The translations under genes were made by a program, and so were the position numbers. Below, piece by piece: positions 1-6,595 of a DNA stretch of 13,227 bases. The notes under the pieces are model-generated. The model was given only the letters and a program-made list of their open reading frames with translations, was not told the origin of the DNA and did no database searches. The stretch comes from DASUMF01 sp040510575. GTDB lineage: Bacteria > Actinomycetota > Acidimicrobiia > IMCC26256 > DASPTH01. The stretch spans positions 1 through 13,227 of the forward strand of contig JBEVIU010000048.1 of NCBI GenBank assembly GCA_040510575.1, given 5' to 3'. The number at the start of each line of letters is the position of its first letter. The stretch's first letter is position 1.

Positions 1-758
1 AGCACCTGGAACAGATGGTTCACCACCATGTCGCGGTACGCGCCCGTCGTCTCGTAGAAGCCGACGCGGTTGCCGATCGACAGCGTCTCGGGGACGTCGA
101 TCTGCACGTGCGCGATGTGTTGGCGGTTCCAGATCGGTTCGAACAATCCGTTCGCGAACCGGAACGCGAGGATGTTGAGCGCGGCCTCCTTGCCGAGGAA
201 GTGATCGATGCGGAAGATCTGGTTCTCGCGAAAGATCGCGTGCACCGTGTCGTTCAACTCGATCGCCGTCGCGAGATCGGTGCCGAACGGCTTCTCCATC
301 ACGATGCGCGACCGGTCGGCCAGCCCCGCGTGACCCAACAGGTACAGCACCTCGGCAGCCGCGGCGGGCGGCACGCTGAGGTAGTGCAAGCGGCTCGCGT
401 TGGGGCCGAGGTCGTCTTCGAGGTCGCCGACCGTCTGCGCGAGTCGATCGGCGTCCGTCGAGAGTTGGAGATACGAGATGCGCTTGGAGAACTCCTCCCA
501 CGCGTCGTCGGGCAGCCCGTGTCGAGCGAACTCCTGCAACGCGCCGTGCGTGTGGGACCGGAAGCCGTCGTCGTCGAGATCGTCGAGCGACACGCCGAGG
601 ATGCGGTACTCGGGCAACAACCCCGCTTGCGCGAGGTGGAACAGGCCGGGGAGGAGCTTCCGGCGGGCGAGGTCCCCCGTAGCACCGAACAGCAGGATCA
701 CCTGCGGACGCACCGGCGTGATGAGGTTCGAACGGATGTCGGTCGGGTCGGATGGCAT
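1..758 (-). CDS. zwf: Glucose-6-phosphate dehydrogenase, N-terminal part (runs off left edge)
   Basis: This enzyme oxidises glucose 6-phosphate to 6-phosphogluconolactone with NADP+ (or NAD+), the first step of the oxidative pentose phosphate pathway, in the cytoplasm. 252 complete codons are visible, about half of the usual ~480-510 residues; the C-terminal half lies beyond position 1. Seen in the sequence: the Rossmann nucleotide-binding motif GATGDLARRK at residues 25-34, EKPFG at 155-159, and the substrate-binding/catalytic signature RIDHFLGKE at 183-191, with the family's central His at 186. The ATG at 758 was chosen because a GGGGAG ribosome site lies 7 nt before it (766-771). An in-frame ATG 12 codons upstream (794) has a poorer site. 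The gene is 73 nt downstream of, and on the same strand as, the dehydrogenase-like gene, so they may share a transcript. The identification is firm; only the exact start is uncertain. Confidence 0.95.
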   Translation of the reverse strand, partial: MPSDPTDIRSNLITPVRPQVILLFGATGDLARRKLLPGLFHLAQAGLLPEYRILGVSLDDLDDDGFRSHTHGALQEFARHGLPDDAWEEFSKRISYLQLSTDADRLAQTVGDLEDDLGPNASRLHYLSVPPAAAAEVLYLLGHAGLADRSRIVMEKPFGTDLATAIELNDTVHAIFRENQIFRIDHFLGKEAALNILAFRFANGLFEPIWNRQHIAHVQIDVPETLSIGNRVGFYETTGAYRDMVVNHLFQV

Positions 759-831
759 GCGGCGGCTCCCCGTCGGAGGGGTCGCGCCGAGCATGCCGTC
801 GCCCCGTGTCGGCCGGGTTACGACCGAACGA

Positions 832-1614
832 TCAGGAGATGAACGTCGGGGATCCCGGTGCCACGAGGAGCGCGCCTCGTGCAGCCGCGAGCGACAGCAG
901 CGAATCGCTCGGCTCCTGTTCCGCCACCACGCGACGCGCGATCCCGATGTCCTTCTGGGCGTGGGGGTCGAGCGCCACCAACACGCCGGCGCCGAGCAGG
1001 CCGGCGGTCACGGCGTCGTCGAGACCCAGCGCCGCCGCCACGCGCGCGGTGTCGTGGTCCAACGACTGGCGTGCTGCAGCAGACAATGCGTGCACGAGTG
1101 CCGCGGTCATCGCCGATCCCACCGGGCCGGTCAGGACTGCATCGCGCGCGATGGCACGAAAGTACGGGCGACACCGCGCGAGCGTCTCGGCGCTGCCACC
1201 GACCGCGACCGTGTAGGTCGGCTCGACCGCGTACGAGTCGACGATGACCGGCGCATCGACGAGGTCGACGCCGTGGTGTGCGACGACGCGGCTGAGCACT
1301 TCACACGTCGCGGGATGCATCGTGCCCTGAATGCAGATCACCGTTCCGGGCCGAGCCCCTTCGAGCAATCCGTCCAGCCCGGTCACGACGTCGAGCACCT
1401 GTTCGTCGTCGCCGACACACACCCCGACGATGTCGCACGTCGTCGCGAGCTCTCGTGCCGACACAGCCAGCGTCGCGACATCGACGAACGCCTCGAGGGC
1501 GTCGGCGCGCTCGTCGAACACGACGAGCGGGAGGCCCGCGTCGACGACGCTTTGTGCGACGCGGCGACCGAGCGATCCGATCCCGACGATGCCGATACGG
1601 GGTGTCGCGCTCAC
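832..1614 (-). CDS. 6PGDH / 3-hydroxyisobutyrate dehydrogenase-like NAD(P)-binding protein, probably catalytically atypical
   Basis: A 260-residue protein of the beta-hydroxyacid dehydrogenase type. The N-terminus has a Rossmann motif, GIVGIGSLGRR at 8-18, with an acidic residue (D34) after beta-2. The middle carries DAPV at 120-123 and the C-terminal helical domain begins at GPVGSA (163-168). In active family members the middle motif normally continues into SGG, and the helical domain carries a catalytic Lys followed three residues later by Asn. Here those places read IVD, Ala172 and His175 by my alignment. It is also slightly shorter than the usual ~290 residues. It therefore may bind NAD(P) without normal chemistry, or act on an unusual substrate. 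The GTG start at 1614 overlaps the stop of the upstream HTH gene (GTGA) and has no clear ribosome site, which implies translational coupling. Downstream is zwf, where a 6-phosphogluconate dehydrogenase is often found. The family call is solid; the substrate is unknown. Confidence 0.8.
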   Translation of the reverse strand: MSATPRIGIVGIGSLGRRVAQSVVDAGLPLVVFDERADALEAFVDVATLAVSARELATTCDIVGVCVGDDEQVLDVVTGLDGLLEGARPGTVICIQGTMHPATCEVLSRVVAHHGVDLVDAPVIVDSYAVEPTYTVAVGGSAETLARCRPYFRAIARDAVLTGPVGSAMTAALVHALSAAARQSLDHDTARVAAALGLDDAVTAGLLGAGVLVALDPHAQKDIGIARRVVAEQEPSDSLLSLAAARGALLVAPGSPTFIS

Positions 1615-2147
1615 GGGGTGGCCACCGACGGGAGGATCGCCGATCGCACGTCGTGCGCGCCTTCGGCATCGGTCCCGATCAGCTCGATCAATCGCGCCTC
1701 GATCGCCTCGGGCGAACCGCCGAGCGCGCGCGCGAGCTCCGTGAGGTCCTCCTGACGCAGCGTCACCACCGGGAGACGGTCGGCGTTGCGCAGCTCGAGG
1801 ACCATGGAGATGTACTCGCGCAGCAGTGCGTCGAGCGCTTGCTGCCCTTGGAGCGGATCGCCGGTCGACGTTCCCCGTTCGCGGCCACCGAGGAGGCGCA
1901 GGTTGGAGCCGGGCGGCACCAGATCGGTCGGGGTGACCCCGCAGGCATCGCTCAGTGCCTCCAGCTCCGGAGCCGTCGGCACCACCGCGCCGCGCTCGAT
2001 CGCCCGGACCCTTCGCCGACCGATGCCGGTCGCCCGTGCGAGGTCGTGGTGCGACAAACCGCCGGCGAGACGCGCAGCGGCGAGGTTTCGGCCCAACCCT
2101 TCCGCTGCGGTGGAGGATCGCGGATCGTGCTTCATGCGCACCAACAT
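1611..2147 (-). CDS. XRE/Cro-type helix-turn-helix transcriptional regulator
   Basis: A 178-residue cytoplasmic DNA-binding protein. A Cro/CI-type HTH spans about residues 18-75: LSHHDLARATGIG (31-43), then RRRVRAIERG (44-53), then an ELEALSDACGV helix typical of HTH_3 proteins. The rest is mostly helical with no family I recognise and may be a dimerisation or sensor region. It has ~100 residues after the HTH, more than a bare Cro repressor. The start is uncertain: ATG 2147 is used, ATG 2135 is equally possible, and neither has a strong ribosome site. The reading frame stays open to 2324, but that would run into the divergent gene. The gene overlaps the dehydrogenase-like gene by 4 nt, so regulator and enzyme-like protein are made together. 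It diverges from the LRV/coiled-coil gene across 170 bp and could act there, on its own promoter, or on zwf (inference). Confidence 0.75.
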   Translation of the reverse strand: MLVRMKHDPRSSTAAEGLGRNLAAARLAGGLSHHDLARATGIGRRRVRAIERGAVVPTAPELEALSDACGVTPTDLVPPGSNLRLLGGRERGTSTGDPLQGQQALDALLREYISMVLELRNADRLPVVTLRQEDLTELARALGGSPEAIEARLIELIGTDAEGAHDVRSAILPSVATP

Positions 2148-2196
2148 CGTCGGCCACGACTTCGGGCTGTAGCGGGATCCGGCTGTCCGCAAGAAA

Positions 2197-2214
2197 TCGG
2201 TCAACCCGGTCAAC
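2197..2214. repeat. Tandem 9-bp direct repeat in divergent intergenic region
   Basis: Two adjacent copies of CGGTCAAC with one preceding base varying (TCGGTCAAC then CCGGTCAAC). They lie 50 bp upstream of the HTH gene start and 104 bp upstream of the divergent coiled-coil gene. Read on the minus strand they give two TTGACC elements, which resemble -35 hexamers, but I see no convincing -10 at the right distance. A binding site for the adjacent HTH regulator or a promoter part are both possible; chance is not excluded. Confidence 0.4.
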
Positions 2215-2305
2215 GCGGATGCCGATGCGCGAGACGAGGGTGACCGGTGGGGCGGTCCTGCTCGCTTGGCGTCCTCGAAACCTTTCAATTCACGGGCAGT
2301 CGAGC

Positions 2306-2311
2306 GGGGAG
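2306..2311 (+). promoter_or_regulatory. Ribosome binding site fixing the GTG start of the coiled-coil/LRV gene
   Basis: GGGGAG, 6 nt before GTG 2318. The reading frame is open for 121 codons upstream of this point. That upstream stretch is antisense to the HTH gene, so this site is the main reason for starting at 2318. Confidence 0.65.
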
Positions 2312-2317
2312 TGCGCC

Positions 2318-4735
2318 GTGGCACAGGGCGAGCGTTCCACCAGGGCAGAGACCTCCAAGCAGAAGAGCGGCAAGAAGAAGACTTCGGGGAAGCGCGCGGA
2401 ACGCGCCGCTTCCGTCGCCGTGCTCGAGCGCAACGAGGAGCATCTCGCCGGTTTCCGCCGCGGCCTCGAGCAGGCGATGACTGACGTCACCGATCAGCTC
2501 GAGCGCGCCATCGACGCCGTCGACCACGACGCCGCGAGGGGCATCGGAACCGTGGAACGCAGCGTCAATGACGCCTGCGTCGCGATCGACGCCCAGGTCG
2601 AGGATCTGGCGGAGATCGGCCGATCGTTCGGCCCGCGTCTCGACACGCAGGTCCGTTCGTTGACCGAGGAGCTCGAGGCGAGTGTCCGCGGGTCACTCGT
2701 CACACTCGAAGCGGCGCTGCGCACTCACGAGTCGAAGGCTCGCGGGTCACTCGTCACCTTCGAAGAGGCGCTCAGCGAGCTCGAGCGCGAGGCGGCGGCC
2801 CATGCCGCGTCGCAGGCATCGGTCGTGGAGGAGCATGCGGACCAGCAGGTCGCGCGCATCACGCGCACCGCCCGATCGGCCGCGACGGCAGCCGACGCGA
2901 GCACGGAGGCCGCCGTCGTGCTCGCCCGGCAGCTCGAGGCGAAGCTCGCCGTGCTCGATGCCGACATCGAGGCACGGGCGCAGAAGGTCTTCGCTGCACT
3001 CGACGCGATCGAGCAGGTGGCTGTCGAGCGGCAGCTCGCCGCAGCGCACGCGATCCATCAGCCGGTGACCGAGCCCCCGGCCACCGGCACCTCGGCGACC
3101 CGCATCCCGGCGACCCACGACCCGGAGATCGAAGTTCCGGTCACCGCGCCGCCAGTGAGTGCGCCGCTCGTCGAAGCGACGCCGGCCGACGATGATGGGC
3201 TCGTCTCGGAACCCGTGGCCGCCGTCGCCACGGCGACCGTCCCGTCCAGGGCTGCTGACCGTTTCTCGACATCGATTCCGGTGCGTGTGATCACTCCTCT
3301 CGGCATGCTCGACGCGTCCGCACGTGCGCTCGCCCGGACCGCCTCTGACGGACGCGTTCGCGTTGAAGTCGTCCATCGGTCGCTCCCCGGGTCGGCACTC
3401 GGTTCGTTCCTGCGCCTCACCGTCCACGACGTCGAGGGATCTTGGGAGTACCACGACATCCCCGCCCGGGCCGACCTGCTCGCGCCGCGCGCCGCGGTCC
3501 TGGATCTCCAGGAGACGCTCGAGGCGCTCGACGCGCTGCGCCAGTACGACGACGCCAACAGCGACGTCCACCTCTGCATCGACGACGACGTGACGATCGG
3601 CAACACCTTGCTGCTGGCGCGCCACGACCGCGACCCCGAGCTGTCGTTCGATCGCAAGCGAATCGAACGGATCGATCTGCCGGCGGCCGGACGCGACGGG
3701 CTCCCGCTCGAGACGCAGTTGGGGCGCCTGGAGGTTCCCCCGCGCCTGATCTCGCTCCTGCGCTCGCGTCGGGCCACCGAGGTCGAGCTCATCACCGTCG
3801 ACGGGCAGGCGTGCGTGTCGGCCGTGGTGGGAGCGCCGTCCGCGAGCGTCAGCGCGACGATCGTGGCGCGCCTCCCGGACACCACCGACCACGCGTCCGC
3901 GCTCACCCGTCAGCGGCGCGAGCACGCGGGTGACGAGATCGCGCACCTCGTGAGCGCCCTGTCGGCCGACACCGGAGCCGACGAGCTCGCGCGCATCCTC
4001 GCCGATGGTGTCGGCTACACGCGACGACTGGCCGCCGCGCACCCGAACCTCCCGACATCCCTGATCGATGAGCTGCTCGACGACGGCACCGACGCCATGC
4101 GCGCCGCGGCGGCGACGAACCCGAGCATCGGCGTCGACGCGCTGGCGCGCGCCGTTGCCGACGAGTCACCGCTCGTGCGAACCGCGGTCGCGGGCAACGC
4201 GCAGGTCGACGCGGACCAGCTCGCGGCGCTCGCTTCGGATGTCGATGCGAGCGTCCGGGCGAAAACGGCGGCGAACGCGACCGCCACCGCACCGCTGCTG
4301 TGTGGGCTCGCCGGCGATGACGACCCACTCGTGCGCGCGGCGGTCGCGGCGCACCCGGCCACGCCTGATGATGCGCTGGTGACATTGGCCGGCGACACCG
4401 ACGCCGCCGTCTGCGCAGCAGTGGCGCAAAACCCGAACTGCCCGATCGACGCGCTGCAAGACCTCGCCAGCGTGGTGCCGGAGGCCGTGATGGCGAGCCG
4501 ACACGCACCCGTTGCGCTGCTCACCGCGGGCAGCCGCATCCAGTCGCCCCTGTTGCGCACGACGGTGGCAGCGAATTCGGCGACGCCGAACAAGCTCCTC
4601 GACGCGCTGTCGCGGGACGACGACGCCGGAGTCCTGCGGGCCGTCGTCGAGAACCCGAGCTCGCTCGCGACGTCGCGACGCCGAGCTCGTCGTCGGCTCG
4701 ACGCGCTGGCGGAGGCGGACGCGCTCCCGCTCTGA
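2318..4735 (+). CDS. Large coiled-coil protein with C-terminal LRV (variant leucine-rich) repeats
   Basis: An 805-residue protein with no signal peptide or membrane segment, so probably cytoplasmic. Its regions, in order: a Lys/Arg-rich tail (about 1-30, including KQKSGKKKTSGKR); a long charged, Ala-rich helical stretch with heptad-like spacing (about 30-245); a Pro/Thr/Val-rich linker (about 247-322); a mixed alpha/beta region I do not recognise (about 323-535); and tandem ~24-26-residue units of the LRV/HEAT-like kind (about 569-782). The units share the pattern A-A-x-N/H-P ... LxxLAxDxDxxVR. LRV repeats form right-handed solenoids, known from Azotobacter; the Fe4S4-binding Cys cluster of that protein is absent here. 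The order suggests an oligomerising scaffold with a binding solenoid (inference). The basic tail could contact nucleic acid or a membrane. The GTG start is set by GGGGAG upstream. It diverges from the HTH gene and is followed 90 nt later by the DUF3303-like gene. Function unknown. Confidence 0.85.
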   Translation: MAQGERSTRAETSKQKSGKKKTSGKRAERAASVAVLERNEEHLAGFRRGLEQAMTDVTDQLERAIDAVDHDAARGIGTVERSVNDACVAIDAQVEDLAEIGRSFGPRLDTQVRSLTEELEASVRGSLVTLEAALRTHESKARGSLVTFEEALSELEREAAAHAASQASVVEEHADQQVARITRTARSAATAADASTEAAVVLARQLEAKLAVLDADIEARAQKVFAALDAIEQVAVERQLAAAHAIHQPVTEPPATGTSATRIPATHDPEIEVPVTAPPVSAPLVEATPADDDGLVSEPVAAVATATVPSRAADRFSTSIPVRVITPLGMLDASARALARTASDGRVRVEVVHRSLPGSALGSFLRLTVHDVEGSWEYHDIPARADLLAPRAAVLDLQETLEALDALRQYDDANSDVHLCIDDDVTIGNTLLLARHDRDPELSFDRKRIERIDLPAAGRDGLPLETQLGRLEVPPRLISLLRSRRATEVELITVDGQACVSAVVGAPSASVSATIVARLPDTTDHASALTRQRREHAGDEIAHLVSALSADTGADELARILADGVGYTRRLAAAHPNLPTSLIDELLDDGTDAMRAAAATNPSIGVDALARAVADESPLVRTAVAGNAQVDADQLAALASDVDASVRAKTAANATATAPLLCGLAGDDDPLVRAAVAAHPATPDDALVTLAGDTDAAVCAAVAQNPNCPIDALQDLASVVPEAVMASRHAPVALLTAGSRIQSPLLRTTVAANSATPNKLLDALSRDDDAGVLRAVVENPSSLATSRRRARRRLDALAEADALPL
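2687..2757 (+). repeat. 54-bp-spaced direct repeat inside the coiled-coil region
   Basis: The 17-base string CGCGGGTCACTCGTCAC occurs at 2687-2703 and again at 2741-2757, exactly 54 nt (18 codons) apart. The encoded peptides RGSLVTLEAAL and RGSLVTFEEAL repeat in frame. This looks like a recent internal tandem duplication that lengthened the helical rod. Confidence 0.75.
4022..4663 (+). repeat. LRV-type protein repeat array (about eight units)
   Basis: Codes for residues ~569-782 of the coiled-coil protein. Units can be aligned by eye on the recurrent elements AAHPN, ATNPS, AGNAQ, AANAT, AAHPA, AQNPN, AANSA and ENPSS, each followed by a short helix with L-x-x-L and an acidic turn ending in V-R or V-C. 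The unit near 4495-4555 is shortened and lacks the N-P element. The copies have diverged at DNA level, so this is an old protein repeat and not a recent DNA tandem array. Confidence 0.75.
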
Positions 4736-4750
4736 CCGGCGGGCGTTGGA

Positions 4751-4780
4751 GCGACAGGCAGCCGGAAAGATCCGTACACT
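4751..4780 (+). promoter_or_regulatory. Candidate promoter for the DUF3303-like gene group
   Basis: A -35-like GCGACA at 4751-4756 (four of six matches to TTGACA), an 18-nt spacer, and TACACT at 4775-4780, which fits the actinobacterial TAnnnT -10. A transcript would start near 4787, about 40 nt before the ATG at 4826. It lies in the 90-nt gap after the LRV gene. The match is by eye only. Confidence 0.4.
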
Positions 4781-4825
4781 CTCGCCGAGTGCCGGGCCTC
4801 ACGGCGCGCACGAGAGGGGATCACC

Positions 4826-5119
4826 ATGCTCTTCCACGTCATCTTCGAGTTCACCGACCAGACCGAGGAAGGTGAACGTCGCTCGTTGGGCATGTTCGCC
4901 GGGTGGGAACCGCCGAAGGAGGCGGAGTTCCACGGCTTCTACGGCTTCGTCGACGGCACCGGCGGCGTAGCCATCATCGAGGCCGACTCGGCGGCGACGC
5001 TCGCGCGCGTCACCGGCCTGTGGACACCCTGGATGCGCTTCACCGTCACACCGATCCTGCCGATCGAAGAGTCGGCCATGATCGGAGCCGAGGCGGTCGC
5101 GTACCGCGACGAGCACTGA
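4826..5119 (+). CDS. DUF3303-like small protein
   Basis: A 97-residue soluble protein resembling the DUF3303 family: it opens with MLFHVIFEF, contains a central GFYGFVDGTGGVAIIEAD element (residues ~38-55), and then a W-x-x-W segment leading to FTVTPILPIEE. Proteins of this type fold as small ferredoxin-like alpha/beta barrel domains of unknown role and are commonly 90-100 residues, so this one is full length. ATG 4826 follows AGGGGA at 4815-4820 with 5-nt spacing, a strong site. It is followed 33 nt later by a small membrane protein gene and then a secreted phospholipase, all on the same strand, so co-transcription is likely. Nothing in the sequence shows a substrate or active site. The family assignment is by pattern memory and is moderately sure. 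Confidence 0.75.
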   Translation: MLFHVIFEFTDQTEEGERRSLGMFAGWEPPKEAEFHGFYGFVDGTGGVAIIEADSAATLARVTGLWTPWMRFTVTPILPIEESAMIGAEAVAYRDEH

Positions 5120-5152
5120 GCACTGCACCCGCACAGACCGAGGGAGCCGGCG

Positions 5153-5275
5153 ATGCGCACGACGGCAGGGAGGCGCATCGTCGTACTCGGCGCGGCGTTG
5201 GTCGCGCTGTTGGCGCTGGTCGTGGTCCAGGTCGCCGACCACGCCCTCACGCGCGGCAGCGGCACCTGCCACTAG
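5153..5275 (+). CDS. Small single-pass membrane protein (40 residues)
   Basis: A short open frame with ATG 5153, stop TAG 5273-5275, and a good ribosome site, AGGGAG at 5141-5146, 6 nt before the start. The product has an N-terminus with three Arg (2, 7, 8), one hydrophobic helix of about 20 residues (9-28), and a short polar tail ending in Cys-His. By the positive-inside rule the N-terminus is in the cytoplasm and the tail outside. It could also be an uncleaved signal-like peptide, since no clear AxA site or lipobox is present. It sits between the DUF3303-like gene (33 nt upstream) and the phospholipase (40 nt downstream). No family is recognised. The ribosome site, spacing and clean TM segment support it as a real gene; conservation is untested. 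Confidence 0.6.
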   Translation: MRTTAGRRIVVLGAALVALLALVVVQVADHALTRGSGTCH

Positions 5276-5315
5276 GCGATCGGCGGGCGGGCGGATTTCG
5301 CGCGAAGGTGTCGTG

Positions 5316-6539
5316 ATGTTGCATGCGGGGTGGGGCTCGCGATGGAAGGTCGTCGGTGGCGCGTTCGTCGCCGTGGTCGCGCTTGCGATCTGCACCTCGG
5401 CGCCCAGCGCGATCAGTTCGGCCGCGACTGCGGACCCGCTGCGCCTCGACCAGTTCCAGGTGCTGGGATCGCACAACAGCTTCCACGTCGAGCAACCACC
5501 CGAGACGATCGACTTCTACATGACGGTCGATCCGTCGGCCTACAACCTGGCGTACACCCATCCGCCGCTCACCGAGCAGCTCGGGCTCGGCGTTCGCCAA
5601 TTCGAGCTCGACGTGTTCGCCGATCCCGCCGGCGACCGCTTCGCACCACTCGGCACACCAGGCTTCAAGGTCCTGCACATCGACCTCGTCGACGAGGGCA
5701 CCCAGTGCGCCCGGTTCGTCGACTGCCTCGCCGAGCTCGCGGCGTGGTCCGACGCGCACCCGATGCACATGCCCATCGCGCTGCTCCTCGAGGTGAAGGA
5801 GGGCTTCTACAAGCCGACCGGGCCCGTCACCCCCGCCGATCTGCTCGCGCTCGATGCCGAGATCCGCTCGGTGTTCGCCTCCGACGATCTCGTGACGCCC
5901 GACTTCGTGCGCGGCGTCGGGCGTCCCGGCGGCGCCGACGACGAGGGCACGGTCTACCCGGACGTCGAGTCGGCGATCCTCGACGTCGGCTGGCCGCGCA
6001 TCGACGACACGCGCGGTCGGTTCATGTTCCTGCTCGCCAACGAGCACGCCGACTACGTCAACGGAGATCCCACCCTCACCGGCCGCGTCGCGTTCCCGCC
6101 GGCGACACCGGGCCATCCCGACGCCGCGTTCGTGAAGGTCGACGATCCGCAGGGCGCGCATCTCGCCGAGATCCAGGAGCTCGTCGCCGACGGCTACATG
6201 GTGCGCACACGCGCCGACCTCCCGGTCGACACCGGTCTCTCCGGCGACGGCACTCGACTCGCCGACGCGCTCGCGAGCGGTGCCCAGTGGGTGTCGGGCG
6301 ACTACCTCACGCCCACCGACTACGCGCGCTACGACGCGGTGTTCGCGGCTCGCTACAACCAACCTTTCGACCCGGCTCGCCCGCCGTACCAGACCGTCAT
6401 CCCGGGCGGGCATCCCGCGCGCTGCAATCCCGTGACTGCGCCGCCCGACTGCCGCGCATCCGACATCGAAGACCTCGTGGAGCCGGTTCCCGCGCCCGTC
6501 TCCGCCCCTGTCCTGGTCGCTCCCCGCTTCACCGGGTAG
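5316..6539 (+). CDS. Secreted Ca2+-dependent phosphatidylinositol-specific phospholipase C-like protein
   Basis: A 407-residue exported protein of the Ca2+-dependent PI-PLC type first described in Streptomyces antibioticus. A Sec signal peptide is visible: hydrophobic core about residues 12-27, probable cleavage after the ATA at 37-39. The catalytic domain starts with the barrel motif VLGSHNSFH (49-57; general-base His53), then THPPLTEQLGLGVRQFELDVF (Glu97 and Asp99, likely Ca2+ ligands), then KVLHIDLVD (second His, 121), then LLLEVKE (Glu159), and RGRFMFLLANE further on. Two Cys pairs (131/137 and a C-terminal pair) could form disulphides, as expected outside the cell. Such enzymes cleave phosphatidylinositol to diacylglycerol and inositol phosphate; PI is common in actinobacterial membranes. 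ATG 5316 was chosen over GTG 5313 because GAAGG (5304-5308) is then 7 nt away. It is last in a probable three-gene group. Confidence 0.87.
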   Translation: MLHAGWGSRWKVVGGAFVAVVALAICTSAPSAISSAATADPLRLDQFQVLGSHNSFHVEQPPETIDFYMTVDPSAYNLAYTHPPLTEQLGLGVRQFELDVFADPAGDRFAPLGTPGFKVLHIDLVDEGTQCARFVDCLAELAAWSDAHPMHMPIALLLEVKEGFYKPTGPVTPADLLALDAEIRSVFASDDLVTPDFVRGVGRPGGADDEGTVYPDVESAILDVGWPRIDDTRGRFMFLLANEHADYVNGDPTLTGRVAFPPATPGHPDAAFVKVDDPQGAHLAEIQELVADGYMVRTRADLPVDTGLSGDGTRLADALASGAQWVSGDYLTPTDYARYDAVFAARYNQPFDPARPPYQTVIPGGHPARCNPVTAPPDCRASDIEDLVEPVPAPVSAPVLVAPRFTG

Positions 6540-6595
6540 CGCCACGGGGCTCCGGCTGGTCGTGCGGCGCTCCGGGCGGCGAAGATTCCGCCCTC

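Noticed and set aside
1955..2317. N-terminal extension of the coiled-coil gene to an ATG at 1955
   Set aside because: Antisense to the HTH gene and Arg/Pro-rich; GTG 2318 has a good ribosome site.
2148..2324. N-terminal extension of the HTH gene to an ATG at 2324
   Set aside because: It would run through the divergent regulatory region and overlap the start of the coiled-coil gene; the HTH family match begins after 2135.
2747..4042. 431-codon open frame on the minus strand opposite the LRV gene
   Set aside because: Arg/Gly/Asp-rich composition and no motif; it is the antisense shadow of a GC-biased gene with clear domains on the plus strand.
5297..5306. Perfect palindrome TTCGCGCGAA before the phospholipase gene
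   Set aside because: Only 10 bp and made of CG repeats common in this DNA; it overlaps the ribosome site and has no second copy in the window that I saw.
5247..6545. 432-codon minus-strand open frame opposite the phospholipase gene
   Set aside because: Mirror of a high-GC gene whose plus-strand frame has all PI-PLC motifs; no ribosome site or recognisable domain.
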